In this document: positions 1 to 11,082 of the stretch, piece after piece | Layout of the letters: every line of letters begins with the position of its first letter | How positions within the stretch are numbered: the stretch's first letter is position 1 | NCBI RefSeq assembly: GCF_001659605.2 | Contig: NC_035177.2 | Location: forward strand, 2,790,611-2,854,610 | From: Manihot esculenta | Lineage: Eukaryota > Streptophyta > Magnoliopsida > Malpighiales > Euphorbiaceae | Length of the DNA stretch: 64,000 nucleotides | Reading direction: 5' to 3' | Made by a program: the position numbers and the translations under genes | Notes under the pieces: model-generated | What the model saw: the letters and a program-made list of their open reading frames with translations, nothing else | Databases searched by the model: none | Told to the model about the DNA's origin: nothing

Positions 1-1362
1 TCCAATAACCAATCCACATCAACATCATAAATGCAATGCAACATATTCGTGATTTCTAATGCAAACAACCTAATTCATCGCATGGCATTCATGATGCATG
101 AACATGCTCAAAACTTTATAATTTATTTGCTTTAAATCGTAAAGGTTTATTCTACTCACCTCTTGGCTAGCTCTGACAAAGACTGATGCAGCTAACTCAC
201 TGCTGGGGTCCTCGGTTCCTCGGGTCCGAACCTACACAGGTGGACTCAAATGAGGGACCAAACAACTAGAACATAACTCTAAAAACATCCCCCAAAAACC
301 CCCTAAAACACCTCAAAACAATCATGCAAAAACATGCAAAGGAAGGCTGAACAGGGCAGGTTCGGCGGCACCTTCGGCGGCCGAAAGTCCCAGACAGAGA
401 CGAAAGTCTCTTTTCGGGGGCAGGTTTCGGCAGCCGAAAGGCTTGCCTCCCCAGCCATGTTCGGCGGCCGAAAGTCCTTCGGCTGCCGAACCTGGTTTCT
501 GCCAAAGGGCAGAAACTTGGCTCCTCTTGCCTCCAATGCCTCCCAAACCTTCCAATCATGCATAAACCTATTCTACAACACACATACACAAGCATACAAG
601 CTCCTAAGGGCTTCAAACCAACTAAAACCCCATCTACAACACATCAAACATCACAAATCCAACATACATTTCCCATAATCCAACAAAAACCCAAAAACTC
701 ATAAAAACCTACACATGCATTTCTACTTCAAGAATCAACTTAAAACTTGTTAAAAACATATAGTGAGCTCAAGATTGGCCCTTACCTCTTGAAGATCGAG
801 AGGAAAACGACCCTAGCTCGAAGGTGGGAGAGATTTGAGTTCTTGGACCTCAAAGCTCCAAAACTCGCTTTAAACTCGAAAATCTTCAAAACAAGAGGAA
901 AACTTATAAGAAAAACATGAAATCTCGAAGGAAGAAGCTCAAAACAGAGGAGGGGCGGTGGAGAACTCACCTTGGCCGAAAACGGGAGGAAAAGCTTGCC
1001 CGTTTCGGCCATGGGGTCCTTTTATAGGGCTGTCCTTACCACCTTTCGGCGGCCTAACGTGCCCCCACAGCGCATGCAAGTTCGGCGGCCGAACCTTGGC
1101 TGATTTAAACAAGGCTTTCGGAGGCCTAAAGCGCTCCCAAAACCTCCCCACGTTCGGCGGCCGAACATGACTTTCAGCGGCCGAACCTGGCAAAGTCTCC
1201 AAGGCCCTCTCCACTCAAAACTTGGATTTATTTTCATTAAAAACCATAAAATACATCAAAACATTTTAAGAAAACATGGTTTTACCCTTCTAGAGGTCTT
1301 CGACATCCGAGATTCCACCGGACGGTAGGAATTCCGATACCGGAGTCTAGCCGGGTATTACA
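1..1362 (-). repeat. E1 3' LTR, partial
   Basis: Window position 1 matches position 7569 in the other E1 LTR, and the LTR ends at the CA of GGGTATTACA. Read on the minus strand it opens with TGTAATACCCGG. It holds a TATA box (rc at 1020-1026) and five palindromic sites starting at 1045, 1081, 1117, 1153 and 1173. The partner LTR has six, because one 20-bp unit near 1081 is missing here. The first 1 kb is U5/R-side sequence, and the minisatellite part of the LTR lies just outside the window. Confidence 0.93.
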
Positions 1363-1399
1363 TTCTCCCCCCCTTAAGAACATTCGTCCCCGAATGTTC
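1363..1399 (-). promoter_or_regulatory. E1 polypurine tract and adjacent hairpin
   Basis: On the minus strand a purine run (AAGGGGGGGAGAA, 1375-1363) abuts the 3' LTR and is the expected plus-strand DNA primer. Just before it, 1378-1399 forms a perfect hairpin with arms GAACATTCG and CGAATGTTC and a 4-nt loop. The same pair of features follows pol in E4, E5 and E6. Confidence 0.85.
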
Positions 1400-1470
1400 C
1401 TCAACTAGCACATAGCATGGCATACACATATCATACATACAAAGCACATAAAACTCACAAGGAACAAACC

Positions 1471-4400
1471 TCAGAAAAGATAAGGGTATTGCTGGAGCAT
1501 GGACTCCCGTGTCTCCCAAGTGCATTCTTCCATATTGTGGTGGTTCCACAGGACTTTCACCATCGGGATTTCCTTGTTTCTCAGCTTCCTGATCTGGGTG
1601 TCTATGATCCGCACTGGCTGCTCAACATAGGTGAGATCTTCTTGGATCTCCACATCAGGCTCACTAAGAACCTTGCCCGGATCTGACACGAACTTTCTCA
1701 ACATGGAAACATGGAAAACCGGATGGATTCTTTCCATTGAAGCAGGTAAATCCAGCTTGTACGACACATTCCCAATCTTTTGCAAGACTTCAAAGGGTCC
1801 GATGTATCGTGGGGCTAGTTTACCTTTTTTCCCAAAGAGAACCACTCCTTTCATTGGAGACACCTTGAGCAATACCAGATCCCCCTCCTAAAACTCTACT
1901 TGCCGTCTGCGGATGTCTGCATAACTCTTCTGTCTGCTTGCAGCAGTCTTGATCCTTTCTCTGATTATGGGTACCACCCTGCTGGTAATCTCTACTAGCT
2001 CAAGCCCTGCCAAGGCCTTCTCTCCAACTTCCTCCCAGCAAACAGGTGACCTGCACTTCCTCCCATATAAAGCTTCATATGGAGCCATCCCGATGCTAGC
2101 ATGATGGCTGTTATTGTAGGCAAACTCCACCAAAGGTAGATGCTGCCTCCAAGAACCGCCAAAGTCCAGCACACACATTCTAAGCATATCCTCGATAGTC
2201 TGGATGGTCCTTTCTGATTGTCCGTCCGTCTGTGGATGGAAAGCAGTGCTAAAATCCAACCTGGTACCCATGGCATTCTGCAGACTCCGCCAAAACCTGG
2301 AGGTGAACTGGGGTCCTCTATCGGACACTATTGAAACAGGAACCCCATGCAGCCTGACGATCTCATCTACATACTCCTGCGCCAACTTGTCCACAGAATA
2401 GCCACTCCTGACAGGGATGAAGTGAGCAGATTTGGTGAGTCTGTCCACATTCACCCATATGGAGTCCAATTTGTTGGACGTCGCCGGTAACCCCACTACG
2501 AAGTCCATAGCTATATTCTCCCATTTCCACTCTGGAATAGGTAGCGGTTTAAGCATTCCAGTCGGCTTCTGATGTTCCAGCTTCACCCTCTGACACACTT
2601 CGCAGGCTGACACAAACTGTGCCACTTCTTTCTTCATCGCTAGCCACCAATAAACTTTCTTCAGATCTTGATACATCTTGGTGGCTCCGGGGTGAACGCT
2701 GTATCTTGCATTATGAGCCTCTCTCATAATGTCTCCTTTTAGCCCTATGTCATCTGGTACACAAAGTCTGCTCCCATAGCGGAGGATCCCCTTACTGTCA
2801 AATCTGAACTCACTGTCCTTGCCTGACTGAACAGTCCTGGCAATCTTCACAAACTCTGGGTCCTCATGCTGTTTCTGAGCCACCTGCTCCAGAAACACAG
2901 GTGTCACTCTCATTTGGGCCACTAAAGCACCTGTACCAGACAACTCCAACTGTAGACCTTCATCAATGAGCTTGTAAAACTCCTTCACCACTGGTCTCCT
3001 CTCTGCCGTGATGTGGGATAGACTGCCTAGTGACTTCCGGCTTAGGGCGTCTGCCACGACATTCGCCTTACCCGGATGATACTGAATCTTGCAATCATAG
3101 TCACTCAGTAGCTCTACCCACCTTCTCTGTCTCAAGTTCAAATCTCTTTGACTCAGGATGTACTGCAGGCTCTTATGATCTGTAAAGATCTCACATTTTA
3201 CCCCATAGAGGTAGTGCCTCCACATCTTGAGTGCAAAGATTATTGCTGCCATCTCTAGGTCATGCGTGGGGTAATTCAACTCGTGCTTCTTCAGCTGCCT
3301 AGAAGCATAAGCGATCACCCTCTCATTCTGCATTAGTACACAACCCAGTCCCACACGGGACGCATCACAAAAGACTGTAAAGTCTTCATCACTAGATGGC
3401 AGAGCTAACACTGGTGCTGAAGTCAACCTCTTCTTAAGCTCTTCAAAACTCTCTTTGCACTGGTCGGTCCACATAAACTTCTGATTCTTCCTGGTCAACC
3501 TGGTCAGAGGAGCTGCTATTTTCGAGAAGTCCTGAACGAACCTCCTGTAGTAACCTGCCAAACCCAAGAAACTCCTGATTTCCGACACTGAAGTGGGTCT
3601 AGGCCAGTTAGCCACAGCTTCTACCTTCTTGGGGTCCACCTCTATCCCATTCTCTGACACTACATGCCCCAAGAATGAAATGCTCCTCAGCCAGAACTCA
3701 CACTTGGAGAACTTGGCATACAAGCCATGTTCCCTCAAGGTCTGCAGAACCAACCTCAGATGATGGGCATGCTCCTCTGCATTCCTGGAATACACTAAGA
3801 TATCATCTATGAAGACAATAACAAAGTGATCCAGGTATTGACTAAACACTCTGTTCATGAGATCCATGAATGCTGCAGGGGCGTTGGTTAACCCGAACGG
3901 CATTACAAGGAACTCAAAATGCCCATATATGGTCCTGAAAGCTGTCTTTGGCACATCTTCTTCCCTTATCCTTAGCTGATGGTACCCCGATCTCATATCT
4001 ATTTTGGAGAAACAACCTGCTCCGGCTAGCTGGTCAAATAGATCATCGATCCTAGGCAACGGGTACTTATTCTTGGTAGTGATTTTGTTCAACTGCCTGT
4101 AGTCGATACAAAGCCTAAGGGATCCATCCTTCTTTCTCACAAATAAAACTGGTGCACCCCAAGGTGAGGTGCTCGGTCGGATGAAGCCCTTTTCTACCAG
4201 CTCTTGCAACTGTTCTTTCAATTCTTTCAACTCAGCTGGAGCCATCCTGTAGAGAGGGATAGAGATCGGTCGGGTTTCAGGCATCAATTCTATCTCGAAC
4301 TCTATCTCCCTAGCAGGTGGTAAACCTGGCAGCTCGTCTAGGAACACATCTAAAAACTCTCTAACCACTGGCACCGAGGCGGGCTCTCTAACCTGACTGC

Positions 4401-6456
4401 TAAGCTCTCTCACATGAGCCAAATACCCCTGACATCCCTTCCTAAGCAACCTACGAGCCTGAAGAGCTGATATCAGACCTCTAGGTGTACCCCTCCTGTC
4501 TCCCCTGAAGACAACCTCTGACCCATCCTGACTTCTGAACCTGACTACCTTGTCCCTGCAGTCCAAGGTAGCACCATGGGTAGATAACCAGTCCATCCCT
4601 AGAATGACGTCAAAATCTGTCAAGTCTAGAACCACAAGGTCGGCGGAAAGGCATCTCCCCTCAACAAAAACTGGACTGCACTGGCAGACTGACTCTGCCA
4701 CTGATGGATCACACTTGGGTCCACTGACCCAAAGAGGACACTCTAACCCAGAGATCATCAGACCCAACCTCTCGACGGCTCTCGGAGCAATAAAAGAATG
4801 AGATGCACCAGGGTCCATCAAGGCATACACATCTGAACAACCAATGACTAAGTTACCTGCCACCACGGTGTTAGATGCATCTGCCTCCTGTTGAGTCATC
4901 GTGAAGATCCGTGCTGGAGCTGATTGACCTTGACCTCTGAAACCCGCTGAAGAAGAGGCTGCCCCTCTCCCTCTACCTCTGCCACTGGCCTGAGTCGTAG
5001 CTGGAGCTACTGGCTGCGCTACACTACCTGAAGCTGTCTGCTGGGACTGTGCTCCAAAAGCTGCCCTAGGACACTCCCGAGCCATGTGTCCCTCTTGCCC
5101 GCATCTGAAGCAAGCTGCTGTCCTAGCCCGGCAAACTCCCCTGTGTGGCCTACCACACTTTGCACAAACTGCATTATCCGCACCAGAGCTCGAGCCACTC
5201 CCTAGTCCCAGACTGGACTTGACTTTGTTCCAAAACTTGTTCTTCTTCGGCTTCCTAGTGGTGTTACTCCACTTTTTGCTACCTGAAGCTGCTGCACTCA
5301 GAGAAGAAGAGCCTGGGGTCTTGGAACCAGAAGACTGTGCCACTGACTGTTTGACTGTTCCCTGAACGATGGCACTGGCCTCCATTTTCCAGGCCATATC
5401 CACTATGGCATGGAAGCTCTCCCTATCTGCTGACTGGATCAAGGAGGAATATCTAGAGTGGAGTTTCATGATATACCTCCTTGACCTTTTCTGGTCTGTT
5501 TCAAGGTTTTGCCCTGCAAATGGCAACAGCTCCAAGAATCTGTCTGTGAACTCCTCTACACCCATCTCATCAGTCTGCCTCAACTGCTCAAACTCTATCA
5601 TCTTCAGCTCCCTTAAACTATCTGGGAAAGCCCATCCTGCAAACTCGTTTGCAAACTCTTCCCAAGACAAGCTGTCCACCCTCGGGTTCACATAATTCTT
5701 GAACCACTCTCGTGCCTTCTTGCACTTAAGTGTGAACCCAGCCATCTGAATGGCTCTACTATCATCAGCCCCAATTTCATCTGTGATCACCTTGACCCTC
5801 TCAAGATACACAAATGGGTCATCCCCTTTTTCATACTGAGGAGCACCCAGTTTCATGTAGTCGGTCATCTTGACCTTGCTCCCACTGGCTGAGCTAGGTC
5901 TAGAAGGTTGAGTAACTGGGGCTGCTGGTTCTGTAGGTGGTGGAGGTGGTGCAACATTTTCTGAGGTAGGGTTTGCTGGATTTGGATAGTAAGGTGGAGG
6001 TGGGTACATTGGGTACTGTGGGTTTGGTGGATAATAAGATGGGTATGGCATCTGTGTGGGATAAGGGCTAAAGCTATGGTAATCCGATGTGCCTCCCATC
6101 GAATACCCTGGATTTTGTGAGAAGTGTGGGTAGTAGGGTGGCTGAACAAATCCCGAGGCCTGAGTGCCTCCTTGGGACTCTCCCATTCCCTCTTCTGACA
6201 TGCTAACTCCCAGACTGCCATCCCTCCTCTGCTCTACATCCATATCATCTCCCATGTCTTCTGACATTCCTCCCTGAACTGTTCCCCTCACTGATCTGCT
6301 TCTACCCAGATCCAGAGACCTTCTAGGGTCTCTTACTGCTCTTTCTCTGTTAGACCTACTAGACATTACCCTAGACAATGTAGGAGGATGGGCGCTCATG
6401 CCCTCATCCTCAAGTGGCACTCCAGTCAATCGTGCAGATCAACGAGTTCCTCTCAT
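1471..6456 (-). pseudogene. E1 gag-pol polyprotein with two premature stops
   Basis: This is a single gag-pol frame of about 1661 codons starting at the ATG at 6456 (MRGTR...), the start shared by all copies. In order it encodes a proline/tyrosine-rich N-terminus, Gag core ([10 protein letters not shown]), CCHC zinc knuckle ([14 protein letters not shown]), aspartic protease ([10 protein letters not shown]), reverse transcriptase (FIDDILVYS), RNase H ([16 protein letters not shown]), integrase (HHCC finger, then DRLTKS, SDRGPQF and TDGQSER), and a C-terminal chromodomain-like segment ([15 protein letters not shown]). Codon 6 is TGA (6439-6441) where relatives have CGA. A TAG at 1888-1890 replaces a CAG just before the C-terminal region. 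Both are C-to-T changes. Conserved residues are also altered, for example P to L in the integrase finger region. The copy is probably inactive. Confidence 0.93.
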
Positions 6457-6711
6457 CCTGTTTTCTGAAAGGCAGCACATAACAAGCAAACATTAGCATC
6501 ATATGGTTCATGTGGGCACACATGAACCCGCATCACATACATATCATTCATATCATAGCATTAATGCACATGTATAAAATCATGGCATTTCACATCATCA
6601 TACAAGACAGGACTCAACATCCTATCCTAGTGGACATGATCTTCCTATTGTGCTTGACCTTCTATAACATCTATGAGCCCGACACTCTAGGTCCGATCCT
6701 ATGAACCTAGG

Positions 6712-6723
6712 GCTCTAATACCA
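6712..6723 (-). promoter_or_regulatory. E1 primer-binding site (initiator Met-tRNA type)
   Basis: On the minus strand it reads TGGTATTAGAGC, three bases after the 5' LTR. This is the plant Met-tRNA primer site TGGTATCAGAGC with one C-to-T change. The 255 bp between it and the gag start is non-coding leader. Confidence 0.85.
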
Positions 6724-6726
6724 TTC

Positions 6727-8950
6727 TGTAACGACCCGAAAATCGGACCGCTACCGGCGCTAGGATCCAGGTCGGCTTAAGGCCGCTGGGACCCGTAGCA
6801 AGCCTGACATGCAACCTGTAAACCTGTTTAATCCCATACATGATCAACAACATGCATAAAAATTAAAACTTTTCTTTCATCCATTTTCTCATGTACCAAT
6901 CTCAACCTATGCATGCACTAAACATAAACATAACCATAACATTGACCCCTCTGTGGGATCTCATCAAGCCCCAATGGGCGACATAACATGCGTTGAGTTG
7001 GTTCACATATACATCATAAAACGTCTGAGATCATATAATAAAAGGGATAACAACATCCATAGGGTCAAGCACAACTTCTAATCCTCAATATCATTATACA
7101 TAACATGACTATTCAACTTTACATCATCTAACAATTTATCATGTCCACTTTCTATCTATTTCAAACATATGACTTTACTCTTCTTGACTTCTCTGTCTAG
7201 CCCGTACCTGCAATCCTGGGGGATTAGGGAAAAGGGGTGAGCTACTAGAGCCCAGTGAGCAGAATAATAGAAAACAACATTTAAAATCTCATGCCATCAT
7301 GTAATGCAACACATCACAACAAATCACATATCGGATGGTATTGTCACCAATAGTCCTCTACATTCCAAAGTACCGGGACGTAGAATGGGTACAACCGGTC
7401 TTTCTCTTAACATAACATATCATAACATTCCAATATGCCAGGGACGTAGAATGGATACAACCTGGACTTTCTCTTACATAGTGCCCGGGATGTAGAATGG
7501 GTACAACCTGGACTTCCATACCATATCATGCCGTAACCTCATTATACTATATGAGGACTAAAGGATCATCCAATAACCAATCCACATCAACATCATAAAT
7601 GCAATGCAACATATTCGTGATTTCTAATGCAAACAACCTAATTCATCGCATGGCATTCATGATGCATGAACATGCTCAAAACTTTATAATTTATTTGCTA
7701 TAAATCGTAAAGGTTTATTCTACTCACCTCTTGGCTAGCTTTGACAAAGACTGATGCAGCTAACTCAATGCTGGGGTCCTCGGTTCCTCGGGTCCGAACC
7801 TACACAGGTAGACTCAAATGAGGAACCAAACAACTAGAACATAACTCTAAAAACATCCCCCAAAAACCCCCTAAAACACCTCAAAACAATCATGCAAAAA
7901 CATGCAAAGGAAGGCTGAATAGGGCAGGTTCGGCGGCACCTTCGGCGGCCGAAAGTCCCAGACAGAGACGAAAGTCTCTTTTCGGGGGCAGGCTTCGGCA
8001 GCCGAAAGGCTTGCCTCCCCAGCCATGTTCGGCGGCCGAAAGTCCTTCGACTGCCGAACCTGGTTTCTGCCAAAGGGCAGAAACTTGGCTCCTCTTGCCT
8101 CCAATGCCTCCCAAACCTTCCAATCATGCATAAACCTATTCTACAACAAACATACACAAGCATACAAGCTCCTAGGGGCTTCAAACCAACTAAAACCCCA
8201 TCTACAACACATCAAACATCACAAATCCAACATACATTTCCCATAATCCAACAAAAACCCAAAAACTCATAAAAACCTACACATGCATTTCTACTTCAAG
8301 AATCAACTTAAAACTTGTTAAAAACATATAGTGAGCTCAAGATCGGCCCTTACCTCTTGAAGATCGAGAGGAAAACGACCCTAGCTCGAAGGTGGGAGAG
8401 ATTTGAGTTCTTGGACCTCAAAGCTCCAAAACTCGCTTTAAACTCGAAAATCTTCAAAACAAGAGGAAAACTCATAAGAAAAACATGAAATCTCGAAGGA
8501 AGAAGCTCAAAACAGAGGAGGGGCGGTGGAGAACTCGCCTTGGCCGAAAACGGGAGGAAAAGCTTGCCCGTTTCGGCCATGAGGTCCTTTTATAGGGCTG
8601 TCCTTACCACCTTTCGGCGGCCTAACGTGCCCCCACAGCGCATGCAAGTTCGGCGGCCGAACATGAGGTTCGGCGGCCGAACCTTGGCTGATTTAAACAA
8701 GGCTTTCGGAGGCCTAAAGCGCTCCCAAAACCTCCCCACGTTCGGCGGCCGAACATGACTTTCGGCGGCCGAACCTGGCAAAGTCTCCAAGGCCCTCTCC
8801 ACTCAAAACTTGGATTTATTTTCATTAAAAACCATAAAATACATCAAAACAATTTAAGAAAACATGGTTTTACCTTTCTAGAGGTCTCCGACATCCGAGA
8901 TTCCACCGGACGGTAGGAATTCCGATACCGGAGTCTAGCCGGGTATTACA
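6727..8950 (-). repeat. E1 5' LTR, complete
   Basis: A 2224-bp LTR bounded by TG...CA (on the plus strand TGTAACGACCCG to GGGTATTACA). Read in element sense it has U3 with six palindromic sites, a TATA box at 8594-8588, a candidate splice donor near 8347 (GAGGTAAG), a second palindrome cluster around 7925-8060, a candidate 3' splice site near 7800 (CCACCTGTGTAG), and a short tandem repeat (about 7371-7530) built on GGGA(C/T)GTAGAATGG. Confidence 0.95.
8588..8775 (-). promoter_or_regulatory. E1 5' LTR core promoter: TATA box with six-site palindrome array
   Basis: TATAAAA lies at 8594-8588 on the minus strand. Palindromic sites of the type TTCGGC-N-GCCGAA (some degenerate) start at 8613, 8649, 8669, 8705, 8741 and 8761, that is, steps of 36, 20, 36, 36 and 20 bp. 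The nearest site is 19 bp from the TATA box. A role as activator-binding sites is inferred from position and spacing. Confidence 0.75.
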
Positions 8951-8977
8951 CTATAGGTCCGACCATATGAACCTAGG

Positions 8978-8989
8978 GCTCTGATACCA
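8978..8989 (-). promoter_or_regulatory. E2 primer-binding site
   Basis: On the minus strand it reads TGGTATCAGAGC, a perfect Met-tRNA-type primer site three bases from the LTR edge. Confidence 0.88.
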
Positions 8990-8992
8990 ATC

Positions 8993-11082
8993 TATAACGA
9001 CCCGAAAATCGGACCGCTACCGGCGCTAGGATCCAGATCGACTTAAGGTCGCCGGGACCCGTAGCAAGCCTGCTATACTCTCTGTGTACCTGTAAAATCC
9101 CATACATGATCATATATTTTCTGTAAAAACATAAAATGGTACTCTGTACCAAGGCTTAACCTATGCATGCACTATCTCTGTACTACAGAACCCCCTTACT
9201 AGAGCTCTCACCAATGCTCTAGACAGGTTCAACTCATACTATGTTAAGCCTGGTTTTCACATACGCATAAACACATTTACATAAAATAAACAGACCATGT
9301 ATATAAAAAGGATTTACAACATGGGTCAAGCACATCCTCTACACTATAAAAGACTAAGACATTTCTTTACAATATTACATGTCCACACTAGCTATTACAC
9401 ATCTCTTTACTCTTCCTGTATCCTGCTGAACTTCTCCTTAACTCTGATCCTGCAAGACTGGGTTAAAGGAGAGGGATGAGCTATACTAGCCCAGTGAGTA
9501 GAACAATAAAAACATGTTAATAAACATGCTCATATGGAATGCATCACATCACAAGTAAATCACCCATCTCAGACGGACAGATTCAAAACTCCCTCTGTTC
9601 TGTGCCCGGCTCGCGAAGGAGCTCCTCAGGACTTGATTATGCACCCTATGGTGCTCTGTGCCCGGCCCTCTCAGGGCTCCTCAGGTCTTGATCGGAGGGC
9701 TAATGAATCCAAACTATGTCCGATCCGTACAAGCATAGAATAATGCAATGTGTCACCTTGGTGTATTCTAGTGCACACAACCTAGTACATATCATGATGC
9801 ATGGAACATGCTAAAAGCATTTAATGTCTCAAGTTAAACCATTAAGTTTAGTTCCACTCACCTCTGGCTGACTCTGAACTGACTCTGAATAATCTGAAGC
9901 AGTGCTCACTACTGCTCTCTTCGGTTCCTCTGGTTCGTTCCTACACAGGTGGACTCAAACTGAGGGACCAAACTAACTCTAGAACATCTCTATAAAACTC
10001 TTCAAAACTCCCTTAAAACATCCTAAAACAATCAAGTAAAACATGCAAAAGAAGGCTGGACAGGGCACTTTCGGCGGCAGGTTTGGCAGCCGAAAGTCCC
10101 TTTCAGAGCCAAAACTCAAGCACTTTTAGCGGCACTTCGGCTGCCGAAAGTCCTCTCCAGAGACGAAAGTCTCCAACCTTCGGCGGCACCTTCGGCGGCC
10201 GAAACTCCCCTCCAGAGCCAAAAGTTCAAACTTTCGGGGGCAAGCTTAGGCAGCCGAAACCACCTCCTTAGCATGTTCGGCTGCCGAACCTTCCTTCGAC
10301 GGCCGAAACTGGGTTTGCCAATAAGGCATAACCCTACTCTACTTCAAGCCATTCTCACCCAACTTTACACACACATGCAACCCATATACTCAAGTATAGG
10401 CACAAAGGGGTCCAAAACTAACTTAAAATCCCAACAAACAACACAAATAAACAAATAAGCATGCTTTGACCACAAATCAACCAAAACCTCAACTTAACCT
10501 AAACATGCATCTCTACCCATAAACCTCCATAAAACTTGCATAAAACATGAAAAGAAGTTCAGGATCTTCACTTACCTCTTACAAACAAGAAGATAAACGA
10601 TCCCAACGTGGAGATATGGAGAAACTCTCCCTCAAAGTCTCCAACGTCAAACTTTTGGTTGATTTGCTCAAAAGCTTCAAAACAACATAAAACTCATCAA
10701 AACTTTGAAAGATTTGGAGAAAACATGAAAATCACCCAAGAAAGAGCATGGTCTCACCTCTGTCTGTGAAAATGGAAGAAAGCTTATCCATTCACCGACC
10801 TAGGGCCTTTTATAGGTGGCTGACCAAACCACCTTCGGCGGCCTAACGTGAAACCAAAAGCCATGCATGTTCGGCGGCCGAACTTTCACCTTCGGCGGCC
10901 GAACCTTGCATTTCTTCCTTTGCTCTTTTCTTTCAAAAACTCATTTCCTTTTACCCTTAAAACATTAAAACATACTACAATTTTTTAAAAACAACATATC
11001 TACTACCCTTCTAGAGGGTTCCGACATCCAAGATGCCACCGAAAAGTAGAATTCCGATGCCGGACTCTAGCTGGGTATTGCA
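8993..11082 (-). repeat. E2 5' LTR
   Basis: A 2090-bp LTR ending ...CTGGGTATTGCA on the plus strand and beginning TATAACGACCCG, so the usual terminal TG has become TA. It carries a TATA box (10814-10808) and only three U3 palindromic sites (10834, 10870, 10891), plus a larger R/U5 palindrome cluster (about 10070-10310). The GAGGTAAG donor (near 10573) and CCACCTGTGTAG acceptor (near 9942) are conserved. An imperfect tandem repeat around TGTGCCCGGC lies at about 9600-9690. Confidence 0.9.
10808..10903 (-). promoter_or_regulatory. E2 LTR promoter: TATA box and three palindromic sites
   Basis: TATAAAA is at 10814-10808. Sites start at 10834, 10870 and 10891 (spacing 36 and 21 bp), the first 20 bp from the TATA box. 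This equals one three-site module of the six-site arrays in E1, E4 and E5. Confidence 0.7.

Larger units (their letters stand above)
1..8950 (-). mobile_element. E1: Tekay-like Ty3/gypsy element, left end cut by window
   Basis: This is an LTR retrotransposon on the minus strand. On the plus strand the order is 3' LTR (partial), polypurine tract, pol-gag, primer site and 5' LTR. The outer left LTR edge lies outside the window, so its target duplication cannot be tested. The right flank (from 8951) is leader sequence of E2, so E1 inserted about 40 bp inside E2's primer-binding site. The two LTRs align base for base over long stretches, with few differences apart from a 20-bp unit, so the insertion is fairly recent. 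Two premature stops make the present copy non-autonomous. The Tekay/Del assignment rests on domain order, the chromodomain-like tail, the Met-tRNA primer site and long LTRs, and is inferred. Confidence 0.93.
8951..11082 (-). mobile_element. E2: Tekay-like element, only 5' leader and 5' LTR in window
   Basis: Only the 5' end of this minus-strand element is visible: about 27 bp of leader next to E1, the primer site and the 5' LTR. Its gag-pol and 3' LTR must lie left of the window, beyond E1. The right flank at 11083 continues E3's pol frame, so E2 inserted in E3's integrase region. Its LTR resembles that of E6 more than those of E1, E4 and E5. Confidence 0.88.

Noticed and set aside
334..678. 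Open frame of 114 codons (and similar ones in other LTRs) with FGGR/SAAE-type repeats
   Set aside because: It is translation of the TTCGGCGGCCGAA palindromes in LTR DNA. The motifs reappear in several frames and both strands, so there is no coding signal.
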